Shown: positions 1 to 7,251 of the stretch, in pieces | How the letters are laid out: each line of letters opens with the position of its first letter | How positions within the stretch are numbered: position 1 is the stretch's first letter | Origin: Variovorax sp. WDL1 | GTDB taxonomy: Bacteria > Pseudomonadota > Gammaproteobacteria > Burkholderiales > Burkholderiaceae_C | Reading direction: 5' to 3' | Length of the DNA stretch: 64,000 nucleotides | NCBI RefSeq assembly: GCF_001541225.1 | Contig: NZ_LMTS01000087.1 | Location: 35,718-99,717 of the forward strand | The notes under the pieces: model-generated | Databases searched by the model: none | What the model saw: only the letters and a program-made list of their open reading frames with translations | Told to the model about the DNA's origin: nothing | Position numbers and translations under genes: made by a program

Positions 1-511
1 CGCCTTCGGTGTACCGAGGCGTTGAGAAGAATCCCATGAGCATGCTCGAGTCGCACCGACGCGCCGGAAATCCCCAAGAGGTGCAAAGGTCCGGGCAGTC
101 ATACTCGACGCGGCCCCACCTGGCCAGCAGCGTTGCTTTCAGCTGTGGCACGGAACGAAGCCTCTTGGGGTGGGCAAACGGTGCGGACCGGAGTTGGACC
201 GAAAAGGAGAACGTAGCGAGGTCGTATCCCCGCTGCGCGAGTTCGACCAAAAGCCCGGGGTCTGGCGACGGGTGCGGCGGGAGGAAGCTGAGAATCGTCA
301 CACGGGGTTCAAGTAGCGCACCCTTCAGGAAATCGAAGTCGCCGTCGCATATTCCCGCTCCCCGGTGAAACTCGATGTACGGTGTTCCGTCAGGACGGCG
401 GCGCCTCCCTCGCGCAAGGAATTCACCTGGGCGAGCCCGGCACAAAGCGGGTACCGCGTCACAAGCGCAGATGGCGGGCAGTGTCGTGGCGGGGGCGGGT
501 AGGACGGTCAT
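1..511 (-). CDS. Hypothetical protein, C-terminus cut by window edge
   Basis: An open frame runs off the left edge from an ATG whose complement is CAT at 509-511, giving about 170 visible residues. It is arginine- and proline-rich with several cysteines (ICACDA near the start, CPDLCTSWGF near residue 145). The reading frame is supported because it stays open for the whole 511 bases and has sensible composition (YIEFHRGAGICDGDFDFLKG), while the plus-strand frames over it are low-complexity. I do not recognise the family. No promoter box was found in the bases before it. The true length is unknown. Confidence 0.55.
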   Translation of the reverse strand, partial: MTVLPAPATTLPAICACDAVPALCRARPGEFLARGRRRRPDGTPYIEFHRGAGICDGDFDFLKGALLEPRVTILSFLPPHPSPDPGLLVELAQRGYDLATFSFSVQLRSAPFAHPKRLRSVPQLKATLLARWGRVEYDCPDLCTSWGFPARRCDSSMLMGFFSTPRYTEG

Positions 512-693
512 TGCGTCAAGCGGCAAGCAGGTTTGTTCAGGCATTTCAGGCGAGCGCCGTCAGGCGGTCAGCGCGCAGGTGGGGCGCCACGTCGGCAAGC
601 TCGCACCCAGGTCGTCTAGGTGCCGGATTTAGCGGAGCAGCGCGGCCGCAGGTGCACGACGAAGCACCCGGCGCGAACGGGCGAGGGGTCGGG

Positions 694-1233
694 CTAGTTG
701 CGCTTCGGCTTCGGCGGAAAGCACTCTGCGAACCAGGCTTGCACCGGCTTCGACACCGCGAGCCAGCCCAGGCCGCCCATTGCGGGGCTGAGGACAACCA
801 GAGCCAGCAGGCACCACAGCAGAAACGGCTGAAGGGGCTGCGCCGTTACCGTAGGGTCTCCCTTGGCCAAGAGCCGCAGCACTACGGCACCCGCGGACAT
901 TGTGAGCGCGATGACAACGATGAGGAGCGCCGGCACGGCACCCGACATTGCGGCGAACCAGGCGCGCTCTGCGGGCTGCATGGCTCGATTCTCCCGGCGA
1001 GCAAAGGTCACGTTGGCGGCACCGGAAAGGACGAAGAGCGACAGCAAGCCGGTGATTGCCCAGAAAACAGGTTTTCCGAAAGAGAGCAGGCCGTTAAGCC
1101 AGAAGCATGCGTACAAGACGGACAGCCCCGCGCCCGCTCCGGTCAGGAATGGGACAACCACCGGGGCGTGGGCTTGTAGCGCTCGTGCTGACAGACCCAT
1201 GCGTTCACAAAGCTTCAGGAAAATAGAGGACAT
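694..1233 (-). CDS. Four-helix integral membrane protein, hypothetical
   Basis: A 179-residue inner-membrane protein with four hydrophobic segments (residues about 25-45, 50-75, 95-115 and 130-155), a short Arg-rich loop between helices 2 and 3 and a Pro/Lys tail ending PPKPKRN. I chose the ATG beginning MSSIFLKL. The frame stays open upstream to a TTG, but that codon overlaps the T-tail of the terminator of the preceding gene. A GCTATAC box lies only 6 bp before this ATG, so the message may be nearly leaderless. No family recognised. It is a monocistronic unit with its own small intergenic spaces. Confidence 0.7.
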   Translation of the reverse strand: MSSIFLKLCERMGLSARALQAHAPVVVPFLTGAGAGLSVLYACFWLNGLLSFGKPVFWAITGLLSLFVLSGAANVTFARRENRAMQPAERAWFAAMSGAVPALLIVVIALTMSAGAVVLRLLAKGDPTVTAQPLQPFLLWCLLALVVLSPAMGGLGWLAVSKPVQAWFAECFPPKPKRN

Positions 1234-1239
1234 GAAGGC

Positions 1240-1246
1240 GTATAGC
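1240..1246 (-). promoter_or_regulatory. GCTATAC -10-like box, membrane protein gene
   Basis: GCTATACG read on the minus strand, 6 bp before the chosen ATG. If it is a true -10 element, transcription would start at about the start codon. Confidence 0.3.
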
Positions 1247-1279
1247 GCCTGGAGCTCAGCTTTTCTCTGTGCCTGAGGC

Positions 1280-1309
1280 AAAGGAAAGCGCCCTCCATAT
1301 GGAGGGCGC
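1280..1309 (-). terminator. Intrinsic terminator after the 128-aa gene
   Basis: Perfect 9-bp stem GCGCCCTCC/GGAGGGCGC around ATAT, followed on the minus strand by TTTCCTTT. It ends the gene at 1346-1732 and argues against a start codon at 1281 for the next gene. Confidence 0.8.
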
Positions 1310-1345
1310 GGAATGAGGCATGCTAGGCGTAGCCCGGGCTCCTTG

Positions 1346-1732
1346 TTACAACGCCGGACGTTGCGCGTAGTCGCTTAAATATCTGTCCATCAGCGCCAGG
1401 TGCTTGGCAGCAAGAACATAGGATTCATCCTCGGTGCGCGTGGATGGAATCAACTCGGTGCTGCCAGGGAAGCCCATCGGTGTGGCCACGAAAAAGTGCT
1501 GCGCGTTTGCATCGCTAGGCAGCAAATCGCCGTACACGGCGCCGAGCTGGTACACAGCGATATCGTAGATGTAGCACAGCAGACGGCTCAGCATTGCTTC
1601 TGGGCCGGCGCCCTTGAGCCCATTGAGGGCCCCCAGCAAGTCAGCGGTGCGCTTCGAGAACGCGTCGTCGCGAATCGCTTCCCAGATTTGCAGCAAGTTG
1701 GACTCGGCCAGGTTCGGAGGATTTTGGTTCAT
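1346..1732 (-). CDS. Hypothetical acidic protein, 128 aa
   Basis: A 128-residue soluble protein with no signal peptide or membrane segment. The N-terminal half is predicted helical (NLLQIWEAIRDDAFSKRTAD), and the tail carries LAAKHLALMDRYLSDYAQ. No family recognised. It is a self-contained unit: a GCTACAC box stands 26 bp before the ATG, and a strong hairpin terminator follows. Coding is supported by the uninterrupted frame between these two signals. Confidence 0.7.
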   Translation of the reverse strand: MNQNPPNLAESNLLQIWEAIRDDAFSKRTADLLGALNGLKGAGPEAMLSRLLCYIYDIAVYQLGAVYGDLLPSDANAQHFFVATPMGFPGSTELIPSTRTEDESYVLAAKHLALMDRYLSDYAQRPAL

Positions 1733-1758
1733 TGGTCAAAGGGTGGTTGTCCTTTGAC

Positions 1759-1765
1759 GTGTAGC
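1759..1765 (-). promoter_or_regulatory. GCTACAC -10-like box for 128-aa gene
   Basis: GCTACACG on the minus strand, 26 bp before the ATG. The region between holds AAAGGACAACC, which can serve as part of the leader. Confidence 0.45.
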
Positions 1766-1808
1766 CAGGAGGGCTCCGCTCGCCCCATGTCGCGGCTTTG
1801 CAGCCTGC

Positions 1809-2459
1809 TTACCGGCGGATGCTGCGGGCGTTCTTCTCTGGCGTCCCCGATAGAACGGCCTCGAGCGCGGGCCATTTTTTGCGTGCGGCTATCTCTTCTC
1901 TCCACAGTTCATGCACCATTTCTTCGACGGGGCGCAAAAGCAGTTGACGCTGCGGCATCTCGCCGAAGATGCCCCAGTAGCCCGTCTCGAGTACGCGCGT
2001 CGTGACAAAGTCCAGGTCGAAGGGTATGCCCACATAGGCGCACTCCTCCGGGTTCTCCCACGTCGGGTCGACGACGGTTCCGTCGTGGGTAACACACCAG
2101 GCGTGGGCTGTCGCCATGGCAGATAGCGCATAGCCCTCGACGTAGACAAACCTGTCGGGGAACTCTGTCGCAAGCTGGGCGGCGTTGCAGAAGCACTGCC
2201 TCTTCACGGCATTTCGCGCGATATCTCTCGGGTAGGGCGCCGCCTTGAAGACCTTGCCCCGATGCAGCACGTACACATACAGCATCGCACCAAACGTCGC
2301 AAAGGACTGCAGCTGAGCGCGCAGAGTGGCCTCGGCTGGCGTGAGGGAGGAGGGCCAGTGCTCGAAGAAGGCTGCGGCAGTTGCATGCCGGCTGGCTACT
2401 TCGTCAATCTGCTGGTCGGCATCTGGGGCGGTTTGGTGGGGCATGAAGGGTCGTTGCAC
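1809..2459 (-). CDS. Papain/transglutaminase-fold-like protein
   Basis: A 216-residue protein whose middle carries a cysteine-protease-like arrangement: RQCFCNA (Cys89/Cys91), then YVEGYA (about 107-112), HAW (His119) and DPTW (Asp131). Cys, His and Asp in that order match small bacterial and phage proteins of the transglutaminase/papain fold, which may be peptidases, amidases or inactive relatives. I chose the GTG start because AAGGGG precedes it by four bases; an in-frame ATG five codons later lacks a ribosome site. No signal peptide is visible, so it is probably cytoplasmic. The substrate cannot be inferred. Confidence 0.65.
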   Translation of the reverse strand: MQRPFMPHQTAPDADQQIDEVASRHATAAAFFEHWPSSLTPAEATLRAQLQSFATFGAMLYVYVLHRGKVFKAAPYPRDIARNAVKRQCFCNAAQLATEFPDRFVYVEGYALSAMATAHAWCVTHDGTVVDPTWENPEECAYVGIPFDLDFVTTRVLETGYWGIFGEMPQRQLLLRPVEEMVHELWREEIAARKKWPALEAVLSGTPEKNARSIRR

Positions 2460-2495
2460 TGGACCCCTTATTCTGCCTTGCCTGAATTACGTCGG

Positions 2496-3056
2496 TCACC
2501 GACGCCGAAGGGCGAAGGTGACGATGCCTGCGGCGACAGCGCCCTTGCTCTTTGCCTTCCCTGCATAGGAGTGAAGCCGCGCGAGCGCACTCTCCGCGCC
2601 GTCCGGGGATTTCCAGCCCATCATCTCGAACTTGAGGTCAGGAATCGCAGGCGTGCCGTTCGGCGCGGAGCGGACGTAGTCGGGTTTCAGGCCACCAAGG
2701 GCTCGCTTGTAGGCCTCGTAGGCTGCTTCAATCTTTGCCGGGTCATCGCTTCGATATTCAAGGGATGCGGCCACGAGGCCCTGCTCGGGGTCGAAATCGA
2801 CGCCCCGAACCGAGAACTCGAACTCACCTAGGTTCAGCACCCGATGCGTAGGCGACTTGGCCGTCGTCCGCGACTCGAGCTCTTCGCGGGACATGCCGCG
2901 CCAAAAGCCAACCTGGGACTGCGTGAGGAGCTCGAACGCCGTCGAGTCGTCAGCCGCTGCGCTTAGGAGGCCTGCTGACGGACCGCCTTGTGCATTCGCA
3001 ACTGGAATGCCGCACGCGATGACGACGGCGAAGACGAGGGGGAGAAGGGATTTCAT
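2496..3056 (-). CDS. Exported hypothetical protein, 186 aa
   Basis: The first 22 residues form a Sec signal peptide (MKSLLPLVFAVVIACGIPVA followed by NAQ), so the mature protein is periplasmic or secreted. The mature part has a segment VLNLGEFEFSVRGVDFDPE and a later DLKFEMMGWKSPDGAESA, suggesting a beta-rich fold. It ends in LRRR. It is not a lipoprotein because no Cys follows the cleavage site directly. No family recognised. GGAACTGAACG before the ATG gives a weak ribosome site. Confidence 0.7.
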   Translation of the reverse strand: MKSLLPLVFAVVIACGIPVANAQGGPSAGLLSAAADDSTAFELLTQSQVGFWRGMSREELESRTTAKSPTHRVLNLGEFEFSVRGVDFDPEQGLVAASLEYRSDDPAKIEAAYEAYKRALGGLKPDYVRSAPNGTPAIPDLKFEMMGWKSPDGAESALARLHSYAGKAKSKGAVAAGIVTFALRRR

Positions 3057-3130
3057 CGTTCAGTTCCGAAAGGGGTTGCTGTTGAATAGCGCGCGGCGCT
3101 TAAACGAGCGATTGGCATCGGCACTGGCCA

Positions 3131-3156
3131 GCAAAAAGCCCTGCATCGGCAGGGCT
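3131..3156 (-). terminator. Intrinsic terminator after 68-aa gene
   Basis: AGCCCTGC/GCAGGGCT 8-bp stem with a four-base loop, followed on the minus strand by TTTTTGC. Confidence 0.8.
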
Positions 3157-3174
3157 CTGTCGGGCTACGGCCGC

Positions 3175-3381
3175 TCAGGCGACGTTGAAGCCGACCTTCC
3201 GGCTTTGAGCGATTGCCCGCAGACGTTGCACGACACGCACTACGGTCGTTAGCGCGTCCTTGCACAGGTGGAAGGCGTCGCTGAACGTGTAGCCGTCCTT
3301 CGTGCCACCTTGCGCGGCTGCCTGGGCAGCGAGCTGGCGCTCAAAATCATCAGTGAACTTCGGGCTGTGCGAGACGGGCAT
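3175..3381 (-). CDS. Hypothetical small protein, 68 aa
   Basis: A 68-residue soluble protein, helical and Gln/Ala-rich in the first half (ERQLAAQAAAQGG), followed by YTFSDAFHLCKDALTTVVRV. A TTGGAG ribosome site precedes the ATG at good spacing, a GCTATAC box lies 39 bp upstream and a terminator follows. These signals support expression of this short gene. Function unknown. Confidence 0.65.
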   Translation of the reverse strand: MPVSHSPKFTDDFERQLAAQAAAQGGTKDGYTFSDAFHLCKDALTTVVRVVQRLRAIAQSRKVGFNVA

Positions 3382-3420
3382 GACGGTTGCTCCAAGTAGT
3401 AGAGGAAGGGTTTACCCTAC

Positions 3421-3427
3421 GTATAGC
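3421..3427 (-). promoter_or_regulatory. GCTATAC -10-like box for 68-aa gene
   Basis: GCTATACG on the minus strand, 39 bp before the ATG of the 68-aa protein. Confidence 0.45.
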
Positions 3428-3440
3428 TCAGCGCTCAAAG

Positions 3441-4694
3441 TTAGCCCTCGCCTATAGAGTCGGAAATGCCGCCGGGGCCCGGGTCGCCAGGCATCGACCC
3501 TTTCCTTGCTTCCAACGGGGAGCCGAAGAGGTCGAAGTAGGTCTCTGGTGCCCTCTTTGCACTCGACAAAAGCACTGGCTCCACGTATCCCCGGAACTTC
3601 TCGGACGCCCAGATGAACCTGTCAACCGGGTGGGCCTCCTCGCCAGGGAAATCGGCCAGGAAGTCGAGCGGTACTGCAGGAATGCGCTCCACAAGCTCGA
3701 AGCGCCCGACCGTGTTTTGGCCGAGCAGTTGGCCGGACTCCAGGCACAGAAGCACGCCGGCGGGCATGCCGACCAACCGGGCTCGTTCATCGGTGGCCAC
3801 GTTTTGAATCGGGACCACACCGCCGATGAATCCGAAGATGGCGTTCCCCGAGGAGGAAAAGCCGGGCTTGGCTTGGTCGAGCGCGAGGTAGAAGCGAACG
3901 AGCTCCGCCTTGATGGCCTTGAAATCTGCGGCGGGTACGAGGGTGGGGTCCAGCGTCCAGGTAAGGGCGGCCCATTGGCCTCCAAATCTGGCGTTGTCCC
4001 TTTCGAGCGCGAAAGGATTCGCCTGTGCCAGACCGCGCATGGCTGCGCCGTACTTGCGTACCAACCACTCGTCGTGCCAAAGCTCCTCAACACAAGAGGC
4101 GGCCAATCCGATTGGAACGCCGGCGTCCATCAACGGTAATAGGCCCTGCTCCCGCGACAGCCAGGAGCCACCGAAGGCTTCCATGCCGGGGTGGAACACG
4201 AAGCACACGTCGGGCGTTGCCTCGCTCTGGGGGCGCTCCGCCCACCAGCTTGAAAGAGCATCCGCGGCGAGCTCTGCCGTAGGCAGGTTGCTCACAGCGT
4301 CTGCTCCGGCGCTCGTGATGATGCCGGACCGTTCGTTTGCCGAGCGAATGCTCGCGTTCTCTGTCCCCTGCTTCAGTTCCGGCCCGACTAACGTGACCCG
4401 CACCGTCATTTTTGGCCGTCCAAGCAACGTGGGCAGGTATTGGTACCAGCGACCTTCGTCCAGGCTGTCCGGGCCCTTCGCGGCGCCAGCAATCACGACA
4501 TGGAGATGCGGACGCTCGAGCAAGGCGGGTACTTCCTGCGCAATCCACCGGGCGACCGTGGCGGGCGCCACGAGAACGGTCTGGAGAAATTCCTTCGGGA
4601 AGCGCTTCAGGCGCAGCCCAAGCGAGGCCTGCGTCACCTCGCGCAGGAGATGGCGCCAGGTGGAGTGGTCAAGGGCGGGGACGTGTGCGGGCAT
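3441..4694 (-). CDS. MSS51 C-terminal-domain-like protein
   Basis: A 417-residue soluble protein. A segment near residues 63-105 (HLHVVIAGAAKGPDSLDEGR, then VTLVGPEL) and a later FHPGMEA...SW stretch recall the C-terminal domain of eukaryotic MSS51/zinc-finger-MYND proteins (VGPEL plus HPG signatures), from memory of that family. No zinc finger is present in this protein. The middle has GFIGGVVPIQNVATDERARL, and the C-terminus is Gly/Pro-rich and probably disordered. A bacterial role is unknown. It is monocistronic with a GCTACAG box 29 bp before its ATG. The domain assignment is tentative; the coding call is firm. Confidence 0.6.
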   Translation of the reverse strand: MPAHVPALDHSTWRHLLREVTQASLGLRLKRFPKEFLQTVLVAPATVARWIAQEVPALLERPHLHVVIAGAAKGPDSLDEGRWYQYLPTLLGRPKMTVRVTLVGPELKQGTENASIRSANERSGIITSAGADAVSNLPTAELAADALSSWWAERPQSEATPDVCFVFHPGMEAFGGSWLSREQGLLPLMDAGVPIGLAASCVEELWHDEWLVRKYGAAMRGLAQANPFALERDNARFGGQWAALTWTLDPTLVPAADFKAIKAELVRFYLALDQAKPGFSSSGNAIFGFIGGVVPIQNVATDERARLVGMPAGVLLCLESGQLLGQNTVGRFELVERIPAVPLDFLADFPGEEAHPVDRFIWASEKFRGYVEPVLLSSAKRAPETYFDLFGSPLEARKGSMPGDPGPGGISDSIGEG

Positions 4695-4723
4695 GTGAAG
4701 CGTAGGGAAGTGCTCGTTCGGTC

Positions 4724-4730
4724 CTGTAGC
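4724..4730 (-). promoter_or_regulatory. GCTACAG -10-like box for MSS51-like gene
   Basis: GCTACAGG on the minus strand, 29 bp before the ATG. It lies back-to-back with the box of the divergent 119-aa gene at 4826. Confidence 0.4.
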
Positions 4731-4825
4731 AAGGCCCTTTAGCCGGAGGCAGGGTTAAGGGGTGCTACGCCCAACAGGGGCGAGGCGGAGGAGCCTCGTA
4801 CGCAGAAGCTATTTAAAGGGGCTTC

Positions 4826-4832
4826 GCTAAAC
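4826..4832 (+). promoter_or_regulatory. GCTAAAC -10-like box for 119-aa gene
   Basis: TTCGCTAAACG, 29 bp before the ATG at 4862. Confidence 0.45.
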
Positions 4833-4861
4833 GCTTCAGGAACAACCCCCTGGAGCTTTTG

Positions 4862-5221
4862 ATGACCGCTCTTTTTCACAAGGATGTTTTTATGCCGGCG
4901 CGCCTGGCTGAGCCATGCCACCGTGGACCTCTGAGGTACACGAGGCACGCCCTCAATGAAGCCAACAGCGACCGGTACGGTAAGGTGACGTTGCTCCATG
5001 CCTTTATCCCGGAGCAAGCAACCCTCATCGAAACGGAAGCGGAAGACGGCCCCGACGGTCGAAATAGCCGCGTTGTCAAGCAACTGTGGCGCTGCCCAAT
5101 GGACGAGTATCGTGACCTAGTCATGGCGCTCCTGCCAGGGGGCGTCGTCAAGACAGTCTGGGTCAACTTGCGCTCTGACAAGCATCGAACCCTCAACAAG
5201 GCTCGCTACGCTCGCCGCTGA
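4862..5221 (+). CDS. Hypothetical basic protein, 119 aa
   Basis: A 119-residue soluble protein with one compact-looking domain (residues 23-105; LRYTRHALNEANSDRYGKVT and WVNLRSDKHRTLNKARYARR at the end). GGAGC ends 5 bases before the chosen ATG, making this start preferable to ATG codon 11. Histidines and acidic residues are spread along the chain without a recognisable motif. A strong terminator follows. Function unknown. Confidence 0.7.
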   Translation: MTALFHKDVFMPARLAEPCHRGPLRYTRHALNEANSDRYGKVTLLHAFIPEQATLIETEAEDGPDGRNSRVVKQLWRCPMDEYRDLVMALLPGGVVKTVWVNLRSDKHRTLNKARYARR

Positions 5222-5230
5222 TGTTTTCCT

Positions 5231-5259
5231 GCTGCCCTCCCCGAGGGCAGCATTTTTTT
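5231..5259 (+). terminator. Intrinsic terminator after 119-aa gene
   Basis: GCTGCCCTC/GAGGGCAGC 9-bp stem with a CCC loop and seven T residues. Confidence 0.9.
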
Positions 5260-5275
5260 GCTCGGGCGCAACGGC

Positions 5276-5734
5276 CTATGGTTGAGCTTGGCCCCAAAAC
5301 GCGCTTGCAACTGCAGTGAGTGCCGAGGCTCGCCCGGCCCAAAACAAGCGCTCCGGCTCTGCCTCTGCTCGGGCTGCTTGGCAAGCTAGTTCATGCCAGG
5401 TTGGCCGCGCGAGGCTTTGCACCGCGCCTGCCAGCTGTTCCGCTTGCTCAGCCGCCCAATGCCACTGTGCAGGGAGCTGAAGCGCATGCTCGCCCGGCGC
5501 CTCAGGGACTTGCACGTGAGCCGGTAAGCCCGAATAGTCGTCTTCGAACTCCGAGGCCTCGGCTAAGCCTCCCGAGAGGAATTGGAAGACCAGATTGAGC
5601 CCGCTGTCGAAGCCGACGGAGAAAGGGTCAGGGGCTTCGCGCATGCTGATAGCGAGGGCAGAGCGAATCGCCCTGAGCTGGTCTTTACTCAGGCCGATGT
5701 CCGAAAGGTAGAGGGCGTATTCGCTGCGGAGCAT
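5276..5734 (-). CDS. Hypothetical protein downstream of phosphoesterase
   Basis: A 152-residue acidic, Ala- and Glu-rich soluble protein (AEQAEQLAGAVQSLARPTWH), predicted mostly helical. Its ATG lies 6 bp after the stop of the metallophosphoesterase gene on the same strand, so the two are probably co-transcribed and translationally coupled. No conserved motif or family is recognised. It may be a partner or regulator of the phosphoesterase, but that rests only on the arrangement. Confidence 0.65.
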   Translation of the reverse strand: MLRSEYALYLSDIGLSKDQLRAIRSALAISMREAPDPFSVGFDSGLNLVFQFLSGGLAEASEFEDDYSGLPAHVQVPEAPGEHALQLPAQWHWAAEQAEQLAGAVQSLARPTWHELACQAARAEAEPERLFWAGRASALTAVASAFWGQAQP

Positions 5735-5740
5735 GACTGC

Positions 5741-6511
5741 CTAAACCTCGACGACCATGGCAGGGTTGAAGTCGACGTTGAGGCTACGGGGGCCGCCGCG
5801 TGGGTTGCAGAGCACGCGTGTCGAGCCGACCATATAGTCGTGCGTTGCGTGCATGTGGCCGTGGACCCAAAGCTTGGCCATCGAGTTGCCCACGTACTCG
5901 TCCATGTCAGAGGCATAGGCCCCGTTGAGTGGTGAGTACCGGAAGCCCCGGGTGAGCGAACGTACGGACGGTGCGTGGTGCGTTATGACCACCACCTTCT
6001 CCGAGTAGGCGTTGGTCAATCCGCGGTCTAGCGCGCGCAGGCCTCGCTCATGCATCCGCACTGCGTCGTTCAAGCGAAGGTTCCTGGCGCTTCCCGTCCC
6101 ATCGCCGATGCGGATGTACTGAAAGTCGCCCATGAGGTCCTGGGCGGCATGCTTGGCCAGCACGGACGACGCAGGGCCGTCAATCTGAAAGTCGGACCAC
6201 AGCGGAGTTCCGACGAATCGCACCCCCTGCAGCTCTACGGACTTGTTGTGCAGCAGGTAGACGTCGCCTGCGCACGCAATGCGGTGCATGTTCAGCAAGC
6301 GCTCCGAAATCACCCCGTCGTAGAAATCATGGTTCCCCGGCACGAAGAAGACGGGCTTCCCCGCAGTCTGGGCAAGCTCGACGCACCACACGGCGGAGCG
6401 TGCACCATCGTCGAAAAGGTCGCCGGCCACCACGATAGCGTCGGCTTCGGTGAGCGGCGCCGTCCAGGCTGCGCCGTCCATATGGAGGTCGGAGAGGATT
6501 TGAAGGTTCAT
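5741..6511 (-). CDS. Calcineurin-like metallophosphoesterase
   Basis: A 256-residue metal-dependent phosphoesterase with all five family blocks in order: SDLHMD (near residue 5), GDLFDDG (about 32), PGNHDF (about 59), THHAPS (about 180) and GHMHATHDY (about 217). These residues bind the two-metal centre in the calcineurin-like family, whose substrates range from nucleotides to phosphoproteins and nucleic acids. The chosen ATG begins MNLQILSDLHM, directly before the first motif. Upstream in-frame codons would add an unlikely Arg/Pro-rich tail. It has no signal peptide. It is the first gene of a two-gene unit with a CCTACAC box 23 bp upstream. The substrate cannot be inferred. Confidence 0.9.
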   Translation of the reverse strand: MNLQILSDLHMDGAAWTAPLTEADAIVVAGDLFDDGARSAVWCVELAQTAGKPVFFVPGNHDFYDGVISERLLNMHRIACAGDVYLLHNKSVELQGVRFVGTPLWSDFQIDGPASSVLAKHAAQDLMGDFQYIRIGDGTGSARNLRLNDAVRMHERGLRALDRGLTNAYSEKVVVITHHAPSVRSLTRGFRYSPLNGAYASDMDEYVGNSMAKLWVHGHMHATHDYMVGSTRVLCNPRGGPRSLNVDFNPAMVVEV

Positions 6512-6534
6512 GGCCGAGCTGGGAATCAGCTCTC

Positions 6535-6541
6535 GTGTAGG
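6535..6541 (-). promoter_or_regulatory. CCTACAC -10-like box for phosphoesterase operon
   Basis: CCTACACG on the minus strand, 23 bp before the phosphoesterase ATG. Confidence 0.35.
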
Positions 6542-6683
6542 GCCGTGACTTATCCCCTGCTGCCCCTTCGGCGCACGGGCATACCGAAAGGCAAGCCAAG
6601 GCTTGCCTTGAAAAAGGCGTGAAACCGCCATCACCCAGGATGGGTGGGGGAGGCGACGTGGGCGGGCGCGAGAGGCAGGCGTG

Positions 6684-6706
6684 AAAAAGGGCACCAAAAG
6701 GTGCCC
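6684..6706 (-). terminator. Intrinsic terminator after 98-aa gene
   Basis: GGGCACC/GGTGCCC 7-bp stem with a TTTT loop followed on the minus strand by TTTTTC. Confidence 0.85.
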
Positions 6707-6733
6707 CGTGTTGAATGTTGGAGTACTTCCTGC

Positions 6734-7030
6734 TTAGTGGCCCGAAAAAAGCTCGCGAACGCCGCCGGACAGCTGCTCGAGATGCACCCGCTCTTGACGG
6801 GTCAGCCGGGCAAGGCCACTCGAGTGCGGATTGCGGCGGGCATTGCTGCACAGGCCGCAGTTCGTATTTCCACAGTCCATTGCGTGGTGTTTGCGGAAGC
6901 GGCCACGCTGAACAGAAACGCGAGCGTCGTTAACGGCCGTGGCGCGAGACCTGGCGATTGCCACTTGGCGCTGGATGGCGACGGCATCGAGAAAGCGTCG
7001 TTGGGCGCGGCTGTTGGTCTGAACTTGCAT
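6734..7030 (-). CDS. Small Cys-rich basic protein, 98 aa
   Basis: A 98-residue basic protein. The centre carries HAMDCGNTNCGLCSNARR, a cluster of three cysteines and a histidine that could bind a metal ion, followed by RLTRQERVHLEQL. The N-terminus is Arg/Gln-rich and may bind nucleic acid. AAGGAGATTTA before the ATG is a good ribosome site. A GCTATAG box stands 41 bp upstream and a terminator follows. The frame extends further upstream, but the ribosome site fixes this start. No named family. Confidence 0.65.
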   Translation of the reverse strand: MQVQTNSRAQRRFLDAVAIQRQVAIARSRATAVNDARVSVQRGRFRKHHAMDCGNTNCGLCSNARRNPHSSGLARLTRQERVHLEQLSGGVRELFSGH

Positions 7031-7071
7031 TAAATCTCCTTGGTGCAAAGCACGGAGGTTGTCCGTGCCAC

Positions 7072-7078
7072 CTATAGC
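7072..7078 (-). promoter_or_regulatory. GCTATAG -10-like box for Cys-rich gene
   Basis: TTCGCTATAGG on the minus strand, 41 bp before the ATG. Confidence 0.5.
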
Positions 7079-7251
7079 GAACGCCCCTGTCCTCGCGGGA
7101 CCATGATGCGCGGTAGGAAGCGAGACGCCGAAAACCAAGCGCTGACAGCACTTGTGACCGCCGGGTTAGCCGCAGGGGCCTCATCGGCGATGGCGGCCTA
7201 AAGCTTCCGGTCCTCGCGCCGATAACCCATAGGCAACCCCTGAGATATCGA

